Of a DNA stretch of 64,000 nucleotides, positions 55,291-63,988 are shown piece after piece. The DNA is from Desulfoluna sp. (lineage in GTDB: Bacteria > Desulfobacterota > Desulfobacteria > Desulfobacterales > Desulfolunaceae). Made by a program: the position numbers and the translations under genes. The DNA is taken from contig NZ_JAQYWB010000004.1 of NCBI RefSeq assembly GCF_030145185.1, positions 56,382-120,381 on the forward strand, in the 5' to 3' direction. Every line of letters begins with the position of its first letter. Within the stretch, counting starts at the first letter, position 1. The notes beneath the pieces were generated by a model. The model did not search any database, was not told the origin of the DNA, and saw only the letters and a list, made by a program, of their open reading frames with translations.

Positions 55291-58200
55291 ATGAGACGAC
55301 TGATAATTATACTGCTGGTGTTCATGATGATGACTCCAACAGGAGCAATGGCATACGATATAGATGTGTTTGATGAGTGTTCGGTGGCGATCAAGCCCAA
55401 CGTTCTGTTTTTGATGGATACCTCTTTGAGTATGAGAAGGCAGGATGTTCTGCCGGATGGTATCGAAAGCTACGATAGCGAGGGTGCCTTTATTATAAAA
55501 AGAGACAGCAGTGGGGCCCTGGAAGGTTCGTCAGGAAATTGGAATATCCGGAGAGATGAGGATAATAACGATTCCAATCCAGATAGCAGTAATAAACAAA
55601 GCTATAGAGATAGAGGCTTTGAGGGAAATGATTATGGCGTGAGTGGTTATAGAAAACATAAGTACGAAGACAATATTTTTTATTGGTTGGTAATAAACAA
55701 GACCACAGGGGCAGGGGACTGGCACCCTTTTCATCCTGGAAATTGGTTACAGATATATGAAGTAAAAAACGAAGATGTTGTGGAGTCTTTTTTAAAATTC
55801 GGAATGTTTCAAGGGGATCTGGATAAACATGGTGAAATCGAAAATACCGATGAGCAGAATCTTTATGCGACCGGAGACTATATAAATTACTTGCGGTATA
55901 TGGAAAATGCTCAAAAAAGCCTTAACTGGAACGAAATTGATAGCAGTGAACCTTATGACTCTAAAGAAGAATATCGACGATTCCACAATGACAGTTCGAC
56001 TGAAGTAGAAGATCTTGGTTACGGAGACTATATAACCAACAAGGTCTATGTAAGAATGGCTGGAGATATCCGCCCATTTAACAGCATAAGAAATTTTTTA
56101 GACGCTAATATCCCAAATGGTATTTATATCAGTGATCCTGGCGGGAAAGGACGTCAAATTATTAACTGTGAGGATGCGAGAAAGAATCTGATTAAGGATG
56201 GTTGGACTCGAAGCAAAGTATGGGAAGCTTTTGGTTGTTCTTGTGGGGGGACGATTACTTATACTCTTATGGTAGGTAATTTTCTGAATTATTTAGATAA
56301 AGTTAAGTCTAGGAGGTACAATGCAATTGATGCCCTCTGGAGTGTTGTGAGTAAAAGGACGAATGACGCACGATATGGCATCATGCAGTTTGATTTGGGA
56401 ATATTTTCTACCTTTTTCGACCTTTCACATTGGACAAGCCAGGGTGCTGACCTTGCCGCTCCTTGTGGTAGTTCGCAAGATACCATTAAACGTATCCTTT
56501 TTGGAAAATACGACCATGATCAAAGGACTAAGAGTACTTATAAAGAGTTTGGACAACCTTTATATTTCGGACACCCGGCTGATATTTCAAAAGAGACCCC
56601 TCTTGCCGAGTCCTTGATAGAGGCCGGTTGTTATTTCGCAGGTGCTAAAAGCTGGTTCAATACAGCTCCGTTTAGTACTGGTTTTTTTGATACTACCCAT
56701 AGTGGGGGGGGCTCCGTAACGGATTCTGTTTACAAAAGCCCTATCCAGTGCAGGGACCAGAAGAATCATATCATCATCATTACCGACGGGGCTCCCAAAG
56801 ATGACTTTGAAGTTTTTGATGGGCTGTTTACGAACAAGGGCAGAGGGGTTTCATGGAAATGGATACTGAACAAACCATTTTACCATTTCGATCCAGATGA
56901 CAATACCGCCGTATCCGATAAACCTATCGGGAATTGCTTCGTTCCCACGCCACCACTTGTAGACAACGATGTGAAGATGGTTTTTGAAACTAAATTAAAC
57001 GTTAACTATAAGCAGCAATGGCTGGATGATGTGTCGTATTTTCTTTTTCAAAAAGATATGACGAATAAACAGAATGATAAAGGGCGCCAAAATATTCATA
57101 CTCATACTCTTGGGCTTGAGTTAGCAGTAAACGCAGGCAGTATTGACCGCCCCCTGTTGACTCAGGCTGCGGAGAATGGGCACGGCCACTATATGTTTAC
57201 AAGCAGTAAGGAAAAGCTGATTGCTGAGTTGAACTCTATTTTGAATTCGGCCATGGAAGATTTCTCATTTTCATCCGCAGCTTCACCCGTAAGCCAGTCT
57301 GATATGATTTACACGGACAGCGATTTGTATATGTCTTCCTTTCTCTATGAAGCCGGTACCAGAGGCCGTGGAAATATTACCAAATATAAGCGTGTCGGGG
57401 ATGAGGTCAAAGGAGGTGAGGTCAATGGAAATGAGGCTCACAATCTGTTTGACATGGATGGCAAAGTAGACTCGTCTACCCGTGACTGTTGGTATCCAGG
57501 AGGTGATCCGACTTATAATACAACAGACAACCCAAAAGACAACCCAAAAGCCAAGGATGGTCTTGCGCGCAAACTTTATGATCAGATCAATACAGGCCTC
57601 TCTTTTGGTAATAATCCTACTCCCAGAGAGATATTAAATACGGTAAAAGTAAAACGTGACATTTTGTTTTTAAATGGTGGGAGCCTTGGTGATATAGCAG
57701 ACTTGGCTGTTGCGGGGACGATAGAGATCCCCAAGGAAGGAGGGGGGTATTATGGTGATACGGTTAATGCCCAAACGGTTGGTGAGCTGGATCTGTTTCT
57801 TACTCGAAAAATATATGGGCTTGGGTACAACTGGCCACTCGGTGACATTATTCATTCAAACGTAGCCATTGCCCGTTATCCTGATTCAACGGATCATGTT
57901 CATGATGTGACTGACTATCTGTTTGTTGGAACCAATGGGGGAATGCTTCACTGTTTCAAGGCGTCATCAGGTATCGATTCGGGCAAGGAGGAATGGGCCA
58001 TTGTCTACCCGGATTTCAAAGACCGTCTCCATGAACTGGAGAGTTTCTTTGATGATGAAGAGCATTGGTTTGCTGATGGACATATTACCCTGTATTATGA
58101 GCATGAAGACCATACAACCACGATCGAGACGGAAAGCGTTGATTATAAGGTGAAAAATCCCAAGTATCTCATTGCCGGAGAGCGCCGAGGCGGAAAGACA

Positions 58201-59541
58201 TATCATATTATTGATGTATCAACCGTTGGCACCCCTTCTTATGTAGCATCCGTTGGTAATGACAGTGATGGGTATTCATGGGGTCAGTCATGGAGCAAAC
58301 CTCAACTTTGTCAGGTGAAAGATAGCAATAATTTAATTGAGCAAGGTTTTTTGGTGGCTGGGGGATACGATACCAATCAGGATAATGATTTCCTGAGTAC
58401 TGATGATAATGAGGGTCGATTTGTTGCCATATACGGATTTGACGGGAATCCTCTCCATACATTGGGTCTGAATGCCGATGGTACCTCCAGTTTAGTTGAG
58501 GCCTGCATCGTGGATGCCAGAATCATTGACCACGACCATAAAGGCGGGAAAAACCGCATTTTCTCACATGTTTATGCAGGTGACCTTAAAGGCAATGTTT
58601 ACCGTTGGGAGGATGCTGGGGAAAACGGCACTTGGAACAGCGGTCACAAGCTTTTTTCTGGGGACAGCTCTAATTCTGATGATCCTCCCTTTGCCGTGAC
58701 CATTGAAGGAGACAGCAGAAATCTGTATCAGAAAATTTTTTATGCCCCTGTGGCAGGCATGGCCTGCAATGAAGATCGTGTTTTTTTTGGTACAGGCGAT
58801 AGAGAGCATCCTTTGGGGGACGTAAAAGACCCGGTGGCAAATGATTACTCTAATTTTAAGGACAGCGTTTACTGCGTTCCGGATAACGGGTTAAAAACAT
58901 ACACGCGAAGCGATTTGTCTAAGATTACACTCGATCCCAGTTCTATCACTGAGAAGGATAAGGATGGAAATTCTCTCCCGGCAGACGGAAGCGTCCCGGG
59001 AGGTGTGGTTCAGGAAATTTACGGTAATATCGGGATAGCAGAAGCAGACAATACAACGTCTTGTAAAACTGATTGCGAGACGGGTTACGATGGTTGCGTC
59101 GACAAATGTAATTCTGGCGATGACCCTTGTGAATTGACGTGTGGCGTTGATTTGGAGCAGTGTAAGCTGCATTGTGGAAGGGGCTGGTACTTCGATTTTA
59201 TTCGAGATGGTGAAAAAGTGATTTCGGCACCCCTTGTGATGGATAATATCTTGATTTTTGGAACCTATACACCCCCAACCGTCACGATTACATCTGATCC
59301 GTGTAATGCAGGGGGCACATGTGTACCGGGCAGAGGGCGTGTCTATGTCGTTAGCAGTTGCGAAGAGGCCTTTGCTGTGAAGTCATATAAGTTGGTGAAC
59401 AATCCGATGCCTCAGCCCTCATTGGTGTTTGATGCCGACTCTGGTAAAGTTCTTATCAGCACGGGTGATGGAACCATCATTGATCCCAAATTACCAGTTA
59501 TCGTTCCTGATTATTGGAAACACAGCGGCTCCGCGTTGTAG
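55291..59541 (+). CDS. pilY1: PilY1-like tip adhesin/assembly factor (copy 2)
   Basis: A 1416-residue secreted protein with signal peptide MRRLIIILLVFMMMTPTGAMA. MDTSLSMRRQ is the MIDAS-type start and IIIITDGAPKDDFEVFDG the later vWA motif. The propeller has FVGTNGGMLHCFKASSG, GGYDTNQDND, DHDHKGGKNRIFSHVYAGDLKGNVYRW and PMPQPSLVFDADSGKVLISTGDG. A unique insertion at residues 1258-1295 has four CxxxC pairs. The N-terminal third is more A/T-rich and differs much more from copy 1 than the propeller does, consistent with a variable ligand-binding head on a conserved base. ATG 55291 has GGGGGA upstream. Confidence 0.9.
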   Translation: MRRLIIILLVFMMMTPTGAMAYDIDVFDECSVAIKPNVLFLMDTSLSMRRQDVLPDGIESYDSEGAFIIKRDSSGALEGSSGNWNIRRDEDNNDSNPDSSNKQSYRDRGFEGNDYGVSGYRKHKYEDNIFYWLVINKTTGAGDWHPFHPGNWLQIYEVKNEDVVESFLKFGMFQGDLDKHGEIENTDEQNLYATGDYINYLRYMENAQKSLNWNEIDSSEPYDSKEEYRRFHNDSSTEVEDLGYGDYITNKVYVRMAGDIRPFNSIRNFLDANIPNGIYISDPGGKGRQIINCEDARKNLIKDGWTRSKVWEAFGCSCGGTITYTLMVGNFLNYLDKVKSRRYNAIDALWSVVSKRTNDARYGIMQFDLGIFSTFFDLSHWTSQGADLAAPCGSSQDTIKRILFGKYDHDQRTKSTYKEFGQPLYFGHPADISKETPLAESLIEAGCYFAGAKSWFNTAPFSTGFFDTTHSGGGSVTDSVYKSPIQCRDQKNHIIIITDGAPKDDFEVFDGLFTNKGRGVSWKWILNKPFYHFDPDDNTAVSDKPIGNCFVPTPPLVDNDVKMVFETKLNVNYKQQWLDDVSYFLFQKDMTNKQNDKGRQNIHTHTLGLELAVNAGSIDRPLLTQAAENGHGHYMFTSSKEKLIAELNSILNSAMEDFSFSSAASPVSQSDMIYTDSDLYMSSFLYEAGTRGRGNITKYKRVGDEVKGGEVNGNEAHNLFDMDGKVDSSTRDCWYPGGDPTYNTTDNPKDNPKAKDGLARKLYDQINTGLSFGNNPTPREILNTVKVKRDILFLNGGSLGDIADLAVAGTIEIPKEGGGYYGDTVNAQTVGELDLFLTRKIYGLGYNWPLGDIIHSNVAIARYPDSTDHVHDVTDYLFVGTNGGMLHCFKASSGIDSGKEEWAIVYPDFKDRLHELESFFDDEEHWFADGHITLYYEHEDHTTTIETESVDYKVKNPKYLIAGERRGGKTYHIIDVSTVGTPSYVASVGNDSDGYSWGQSWSKPQLCQVKDSNNLIEQGFLVAGGYDTNQDNDFLSTDDNEGRFVAIYGFDGNPLHTLGLNADGTSSLVEACIVDARIIDHDHKGGKNRIFSHVYAGDLKGNVYRWEDAGENGTWNSGHKLFSGDSSNSDDPPFAVTIEGDSRNLYQKIFYAPVAGMACNEDRVFFGTGDREHPLGDVKDPVANDYSNFKDSVYCVPDNGLKTYTRSDLSKITLDPSSITEKDKDGNSLPADGSVPGGVVQEIYGNIGIAEADNTTSCKTDCETGYDGCVDKCNSGDDPCELTCGVDLEQCKLHCGRGWYFDFIRDGEKVISAPLVMDNILIFGTYTPPTVTITSDPCNAGGTCVPGRGRVYVVSSCEEAFAVKSYKLVNNPMPQPSLVFDADSGKVLISTGDGTIIDPKLPVIVPDYWKHSGSAL

Positions 59542-59569
59542 ACATTTTGATATAAAAGCCTGATAGTAA

Positions 59570-59605
59570 CCAAAGCCAACCCGCTATCCAGCCGGTTGGC
59601 TTTGG
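59570..59605 (+). terminator. Terminator hairpin after pilin operon 2
   Basis: A perfect 12-bp stem (CCAAAGCCAACC with GGTTGGCTTTGG) and a 12-base loop, 28 bases past the stop. The U-tract is part of the stem and short. Confidence 0.6.
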
Positions 59606-59704
59606 TGCGTCTGGGAGCACAAGGAAAAGGGGTCGCACTACACATTTGACAAAATGAATCACCTCCATGCTCACGTCCTTTTTTTAAAAGGATTCTTTTT
59701 TCTG

Positions 59705-59761
59705 CTTTTCAGAGGCGCAGCCGCATCTGTGGGGATCGGTGTTTATCAGTGGCTAAATTTT
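59705..59761 (+). repeat. 57-bp repeat (family D), copy 1
   Basis: CTTTTCAGAGGCGCAGCCGC, then ATCTGTGGGGATCGGTGTTT and ATCAGTGGCTAAATTT. Matches 60679-60735. Confidence 0.75.
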
Positions 59762-59834
59762 CGTAACCATTCAGCTTCATCCTGTCTCTGGCGGGTCTCT
59801 TTTTGAAAAAAGTTTCGCAAAGACGTTTCAGCCC

Positions 59835-59956
59835 GTAGGGTGCGGCTCCCGCACCGTTCAACGTCACGCAAACCACCGGCCCCGTCTCAACACGTATCAC
59901 AAAATGCGGCGTTACAGGTTTATCGAACGTTAAGCGGTGCGCACGGCGCACCCTAC
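59835..59956. repeat. MITE-like element with terminal inverted repeats, copy 2
   Basis: A 122-bp segment from GTAGGGTGCGG to CGCACCCTAC, sharing GGGTGCGGCTCCCGCA with 1298-1405 at its left end. Confidence 0.6.
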
Positions 59957-60116
59957 CTTTCACATCGACACGGTTATCAAAGGACAGACCCTTTATACGG
60001 TTTCCTTCCTCATCGACCCTGCCGCATCGGTGTGAGGGGATTGGGTGGCATGGGCTGAATCGTTACAAATTTTCTTTGACTGGTTCAAATCAGGGTTACC
60101 TTTTTGAAGGTGAATC

Positions 60117-60240
60117 GAAATGTGGCCCACCGAACGGGAACACTGCCGGGGTTTTGATAATGGAGTGAAGGCACCACGGCACTTAACTGGGCGCGCCGCG
60201 CTCCGCCGCGGCTTTTTTTGCGGGGGGCTTGGCCCCGGCC
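60117..60240 (+). repeat. 124-bp direct repeat (family E), copy 1
   Basis: From GAAATGTGGCCCACCGAACG to GCTTGGCCCCGGCC. Same length as copy 2 at 60378-60501, with roughly one substitution in six bases, including the GCGGCTTTTTTTGCGGGGGG centre. Confidence 0.85.
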
Positions 60241-60377
60241 CGAACCACCTTAACAGCCTAAATTAGCCTCGCATCCGTTATCACATCCCAACGAGGGACT
60301 CCCTCCCAGCGGTCTCGCGTAAATGCCGCGACGGAGCACGGCGCGCCCGAAAAACAGCATAGCAGAGAAGTTGAAGA

Positions 60378-60501
60378 GAAATGTGGCCTACCGAACGGAA
60401 ATAATGCCAGGGCTTTGAGAGTGGTGTGGAGGTACTACGGCATCCATCTGGGCGCGTCGCGTTCTGTTGCGGCTTTTTTTGCGGGGGGCTTGGTCCCGGC
60501 C
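60378..60501 (+). repeat. 124-bp direct repeat (family E), copy 2
   Basis: From GAAATGTGGCCTACCGAACG to GCTTGGTCCCGGCC; aligns without gaps to 60117-60240. Confidence 0.85.
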
Positions 60502-60608
60502 AGTGTGACCCTAAAATATCTATTGATGGGCACGCTTCGCGTTTTGCCCATCTGACAATGGATCCATGGCATCGGTTGGATGACCGTTTATAACCAGGAG
60601 AATCATAT

Positions 60609-60650
60609 TCTGCTTTCAAGGTGGCACACCTTGCCGCCGGAGGCTTTTTC
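60609..60650 (-). repeat. Dispersed repeat family A, inverted short copy
   Basis: CTGCTTTCAAGGTGGCACAC then CTTGCCGCCGGAGGC, the reverse of the family A head. Confidence 0.7.
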
Positions 60651-60678
60651 TTTTTTTCTTTTTTTCTTTTTTATTCTT

Positions 60679-60735
60679 CTTTTCAGCGGCGCAGCCGCAT
60701 CTGCGGGCATCTGTGTTTATCTGTGGCTAAATTTT
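60679..60735 (+). repeat. 57-bp repeat (family D), copy 2
   Basis: CTTTTCAGCGGCGCAGCCGC, then ATCTGCGGGCATCTGTGTTT and ATCTGTGGCTAAATTT. Directly follows an inverted family A head. Confidence 0.75.
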
Positions 60736-61026
60736 TTTTCGGAGTCGTTGGTGCATGGAATGCACCCCACGGGTCACGCTGCATCGACAGCGAGTACCGG
60801 TTTGTTTACAAAGGCACGGATGATGCCCTTCTTATTGTTTTGCTTCGCTGTCACGACTGATTGAATCACACATTCATTGTGAAGCAAAAAGCCGCACCGG
60901 AGTGCGGCGCTCCATCTGCTGCCCCCGTTGTTCACAGGCGTAGCCACGAAGCGAAAAGGCGAATGTGATCAGCCCGAGGAATCCGCCTTTGCAAAAGCCT
61001 TCGGCGCGACAAGCGAGGGCTGAGAG

Positions 61027-61110
61027 TATTTGCAATCCGCTTTGGAGGTGGCACACCTTGCCGCCGGAGTTATTCCGGTTAAAGTCAACGGCTGAATTGG
61101 ACTCTGCGCA
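61027..61110 (-). repeat. Dispersed repeat family A, inverted copy
   Basis: GGAGGTGGCACACCTTGCCG then CCGGAGTTATTCCGGTTAAA and GTCAACGGCTGAATT, mirroring the unit junction of the 168-bp array. Confidence 0.65.
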
Positions 61111-61152
61111 CCTACAGCTCCTGCACTTGCGACGTACTGCGTGTTTTCTCAC

Positions 61153-61255
61153 ACTTCACACGAATGCGGACGCATTTCAGCCGGAGTTACGACCTCCGAT
61201 GCGCATTCGCAAACCCGCTTTCAAGGTGGCTCCACCTTGCCGCCGGAGGCAGGTT
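61153..61255 (-). repeat. Dispersed repeat family A copy overlapping the murU-amgK 3' end
   Basis: On the minus strand: CCTCCGGCGGCAAGGTGGAG, CCACCTTGAAAGCGGGTTTG, CGAATGCGCATCGGAGG and the distal ATGCGTCCGCATTCG. It supplies the last codons and the stop of the neighbouring gene. Confidence 0.8.
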
Positions 61256-62920
61256 TTTCTTCGCATTTTTTACCAACCCGAAAAGTCCTTCGAGTCTTGG
61301 GTCGTTCAGGTTTTTGAGGCGGTTTTCGAGGGTGGCAAGGGCTTGGGGGATGTGTTCTTCGAAGCCGGGTTTGCCTTTTTTTGTCAGGTTGCCGAAGGCG
61401 CCGAGCATCTGGAGGTTTCGGGCAATGGCGCAGAAGGTGTAGCTGGTGTGAATTTTTTCGTCTATGGGGATGCCCTGGGCTTCAAGGGTCCGGGTGGCAT
61501 GGGTGAGGAGGCGGGCCTGAAGGGGCTCGGAGAGCTGGGCGTAGGGGTCGATAAGAAGGGATGCGAGGTCGTATTGGATGGGGCCGCGCCGGGCTCCCTG
61601 GAAATCGATGATCACGGGGGTGCTGTCATCCATCATGATGTTGCGGGACTGAAAATCCCGGTGCATGAGGCCGGTGAGGGCGCCGTCAAGGGCGGACTCG
61701 GCGATGTGGTTGAAGGCGTCCTGGTACGGTGAGGGGTCTTCGTTCATGGCCAGGTAACCGTTGATGAAGGCGTCCATGAAGTAGCGACACTCCATGGAGA
61801 GGATCATGTTTTTATCATAAGCCGGTGTTTGCCAGCACCATTGGGTGTTAAACGCTTGAATGCCTTGTTGGGAGAAGCGGATCAGGGTCTCTATAAGGGT
61901 CTGATAAAGGGCTTCCACCTTGTCTTCGGGCAGGGTTTTTGCCAGGTCGGCGAGGTGGGTGTTTCCGGCATCGGCGACGAAGACGAGGCCCGAAACGGCG
62001 TCTCCGTGGAGGATGGGGGAGACGGGGATTTCTTGGGTCTGGAGGTGGGTGCCGATGTGGATCATGGCGGCGGCTTCACCGGTGGAAACGTGACTGTGGA
62101 TGCCGTGTTCACAGCAGATGAGGTTTCCCTCTGGGGTGCTCAGGCGGGACCATTGTCGATCGGAGCCGTCTCCTTTGAGGCGCTCGGTGGTAACGGTTTC
62201 CGGCGCGGAGCCTATGGCCCTTCTGAAGGCCTCAGGGATCATGAGGGTTCGGGATGCCTCCAGGTATCTCTCCTCGGTGCCACAGTCGAACCAGAGGCAA
62301 TGATCCAGCGTGACGCCCTGAACTTTTGCTCCTGTTTGGATGAGGTCCCGGTAGAGGTCCACCATGCCATAAGGGGCTCCATTGGGAATGGCGGCTATGG
62401 CGTCGGGAGAGACAACCTGCATTCCTGTGAAGGCGAGCCGCTGCATACCTGCGGGCGTGGGATTCCGGAACGCATGAATCGATCCGTTTCCATCTACCGA
62501 GACGTTGTTAAACTCTGGCCGGTTGATCAGAGCCAGGGTGGCTGCATTTTTCTGCTCAAGATGCCTCTCGTAAAGAGCCCTGGGGTCGATATCGGTCAGG
62601 GTGTCCCCGTTCACCACGAGAAGAGAAGAGCCGTCCAAAAGGTCCGCCACATTGGCCACAGCCCCGGCGCTGTCCAGGAGCGTCTTTTCTTGCCGAAGGT
62701 GGACCGGTACCGGCCAGGATTTTCCTTCAACAAACCGGTGGATTTCCTGAGCCAGGTGGCAGGTGTTGATGATCACGGACTCAAACCCCGCCGCAGCCAG
62801 GGTGTGAATCTGCCGCTCCAGGAGCGTGACCCCGCCGATGGTAAACAACGGCTTGGGCCGAACCTCGGTGTGGGGCCGTAACCGGGTCCCAAGACCCGCC
62901 GCCAGTATCATTGCCTGCAT
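61187..62920 (-). CDS. MurU-AmgK fusion: sugar-1-phosphate nucleotidyltransferase plus sugar kinase
   Basis: A 577-residue fusion. Residues 1 to about 230 are a nucleotidyltransferase: MILAAGLGTRLRPHTEVRPKPL and VVNGDTLTDIDP (metal Asp). Residues about 245-560 are an aminoglycoside-phosphotransferase-type kinase: GDGSDRQWSRL, HRDFQSRNIM (catalytic Asp) and IDFQGARRGPIQYDLASLL. AmgK and MurU activate MurNAc to UDP-MurNAc in a cell-wall recycling route that bypasses MurA; they are separate proteins in Pseudomonas. The last 20 or so residues (from NLPPAARWSHLESGF) are encoded by a family A repeat, so the native C-terminus was replaced or extended. Confidence 0.87.
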   Translation of the reverse strand: MQAMILAAGLGTRLRPHTEVRPKPLFTIGGVTLLERQIHTLAAAGFESVIINTCHLAQEIHRFVEGKSWPVPVHLRQEKTLLDSAGAVANVADLLDGSSLLVVNGDTLTDIDPRALYERHLEQKNAATLALINRPEFNNVSVDGNGSIHAFRNPTPAGMQRLAFTGMQVVSPDAIAAIPNGAPYGMVDLYRDLIQTGAKVQGVTLDHCLWFDCGTEERYLEASRTLMIPEAFRRAIGSAPETVTTERLKGDGSDRQWSRLSTPEGNLICCEHGIHSHVSTGEAAAMIHIGTHLQTQEIPVSPILHGDAVSGLVFVADAGNTHLADLAKTLPEDKVEALYQTLIETLIRFSQQGIQAFNTQWCWQTPAYDKNMILSMECRYFMDAFINGYLAMNEDPSPYQDAFNHIAESALDGALTGLMHRDFQSRNIMMDDSTPVIIDFQGARRGPIQYDLASLLIDPYAQLSEPLQARLLTHATRTLEAQGIPIDEKIHTSYTFCAIARNLQMLGAFGNLTKKGKPGFEEHIPQALATLENRLKNLNDPRLEGLFGLVKNAKKNLPPAARWSHLESGFANAHRRS

Positions 62921-62955
62921 GTGTGTGCCTTTTTATGGTTAAAGATCAGGGAGAA

Positions 62956-63180
62956 AAAGCCTCCGGCGGCAAGGTGGCGCCACCTTGAAAGCGGGTTTGC
63001 GAATGCTCTATGGCTGTCGGAACTTTGGGTTGTCATGCATCCGCATTCGCACGACCTTTGAGGATATGCGAGGTTCGTCACAAGCGCATAGGCTGAGGGT
63101 CTCCGGTTTGAACTCAAAGATTGATTTTCACCGGAACAACTCCGGCGGCAAGGTGTGCCACTTTGACAGCGGATTGGAAA
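62956..63180 (+). repeat. Dispersed repeat family A, full unit plus second head
   Basis: CCTCCGGCGGCAAGGTGGCG and CCACCTTGAAAGCGGGTTTG open the unit; it runs through CATCCGCATTCGCACG to GATTTTCACCGGAACAACTC, where a second head (CTCCGGCGGCAAGGTGTGCC) begins at about 63140. Confidence 0.8.
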
Positions 63181-63329
63181 TGCTTCCCTCTCGCTTGTCG
63201 TGCCGTAGTCCACCGCCGTTAATTGAATGGTACACGCAGTCACGGGCGTAGGCGGACTTGTCACGCCGGAGGTTTTTGCAAAGGCGTATCCCTCGGGCAC
63301 GTCACATTCGCTGACGGGCTACGCCCGTG

Positions 63330-63563
63330 TTATGTTGGCCACTCCTTTAGGGCTGTTTCGGCCAGGTTTTTCAGATCATCATTTTCGCAATAAATTTCAG
63401 AATATAAATCTGCGGATTTTTGCAGCTGTTCACGTTCCAGTTTGTTTTTAAAGTGATCAATCGCCATTCTGGTTAGAGAACTTTTATCTTTAAACCCATG
63501 GAGTTTAAAATCATTTAAAAAATTTGAGTGTGCCTCTTCGAGAGTAAAATTGGCCTGTTGCAC
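63330..63563 (-). CDS. Orphan ribbon-helix-helix antitoxin-like protein
   Basis: A 77-residue protein starting at GTG with GGGAGG upstream. The N-terminal part (FLNDFKLHGFKDKSSLTRMAIDHFKNKL) reads as a ribbon-helix-helix DNA-binding fold and the C-terminus (LYSEIYCENDDLKNLAETALKEWP) is the tail that binds MazF/PemK-type toxins. The toxin gene should follow immediately, on the lower-coordinate side, but that DNA is repeat sequence and no toxin frame is seen. The operon has probably lost its toxin. Codon use is A/T-richer than the genome around it, fitting a mobile module. Confidence 0.7.
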   Translation of the reverse strand: MQQANFTLEEAHSNFLNDFKLHGFKDKSSLTRMAIDHFKNKLEREQLQKSADLYSEIYCENDDLKNLAETALKEWPT

Positions 63564-63717
63564 ATAGCCTCCCTTGTAAGCGTGTTTTGCCCTTGGGCTA
63601 TAATTCTATTTCAGGCGCCAAGGCAATGAAAGTCAAAATATCATTTTGGGTCTTGCCCCCCTTTGAATTGCCGTTTCTACTCATTTCGCAGCGCCAGGGA
63701 GACGGCCCTGGTTTTTA

Positions 63718-63790
63718 CCACTCACCACTCACCACTCACCACTCACCACTCACCACTCACCACTCACTATTCACTATTCACTATTCACTA
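63718..63790 (+). repeat. Heptanucleotide tandem repeat (CCACTCA)7(CTATTCA)3
   Basis: Seven CCACTCA and three CTATTCA units in one register. It is the reverse complement of the GTGAGTG/GTGAATA unit seen at 13269 and 38277. Confidence 0.95.
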
Positions 63791-63827
63791 AAAAAGCCGT
63801 GAGCCACTCCAACGAGTCGCCCACGGC
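63790..63827 (-). terminator. Rho-independent terminator of a gene right of the window
   Basis: A 14-bp stem (63814-63827 with 63796-63809, one mismatch and one wobble), then six T residues on the minus strand. It would end a minus-strand gene located beyond 64000. Confidence 0.75.
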
Positions 63828-63869
63828 CTTCATTATTCACTTGACACCCCCAACCGGGGCTGCTCTCGT

Positions 63870-63988
63870 CCTTCAGCCTTCAGCCTTCAGCCTTCAGCCT
63901 TCAGCCTTCAGCCTTCAGCCTTCAGCCTTCAGCCTTCAGCCTTCAGCCTTCAGCCTTCAGCCTTCAGCCTTCAGCCTTCAGCCTTCAG
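63870..63988 (+). repeat. Heptanucleotide tandem repeat (CCTTCAG)17
   Basis: Seventeen perfect units followed by CCTTCTG and a truncated unit at the window edge. Its unit is unrelated to the other heptamers. Confidence 0.97.

Larger units (their letters stand above)
59606..61186. other. Gene-free repeat mosaic
   Basis: About 1.6 kb without a credible gene. It is assembled from at least four repeat families: two copies each of a 57-bp and a 124-bp element, an inverted-repeat-bounded element and inverted family A copies. Confidence 0.7.

Noticed and set aside
63718..63988. CRISPR or coding repeat
   Set aside because: Pure 7-base microsatellites with no spacers and no reading frame with a start.
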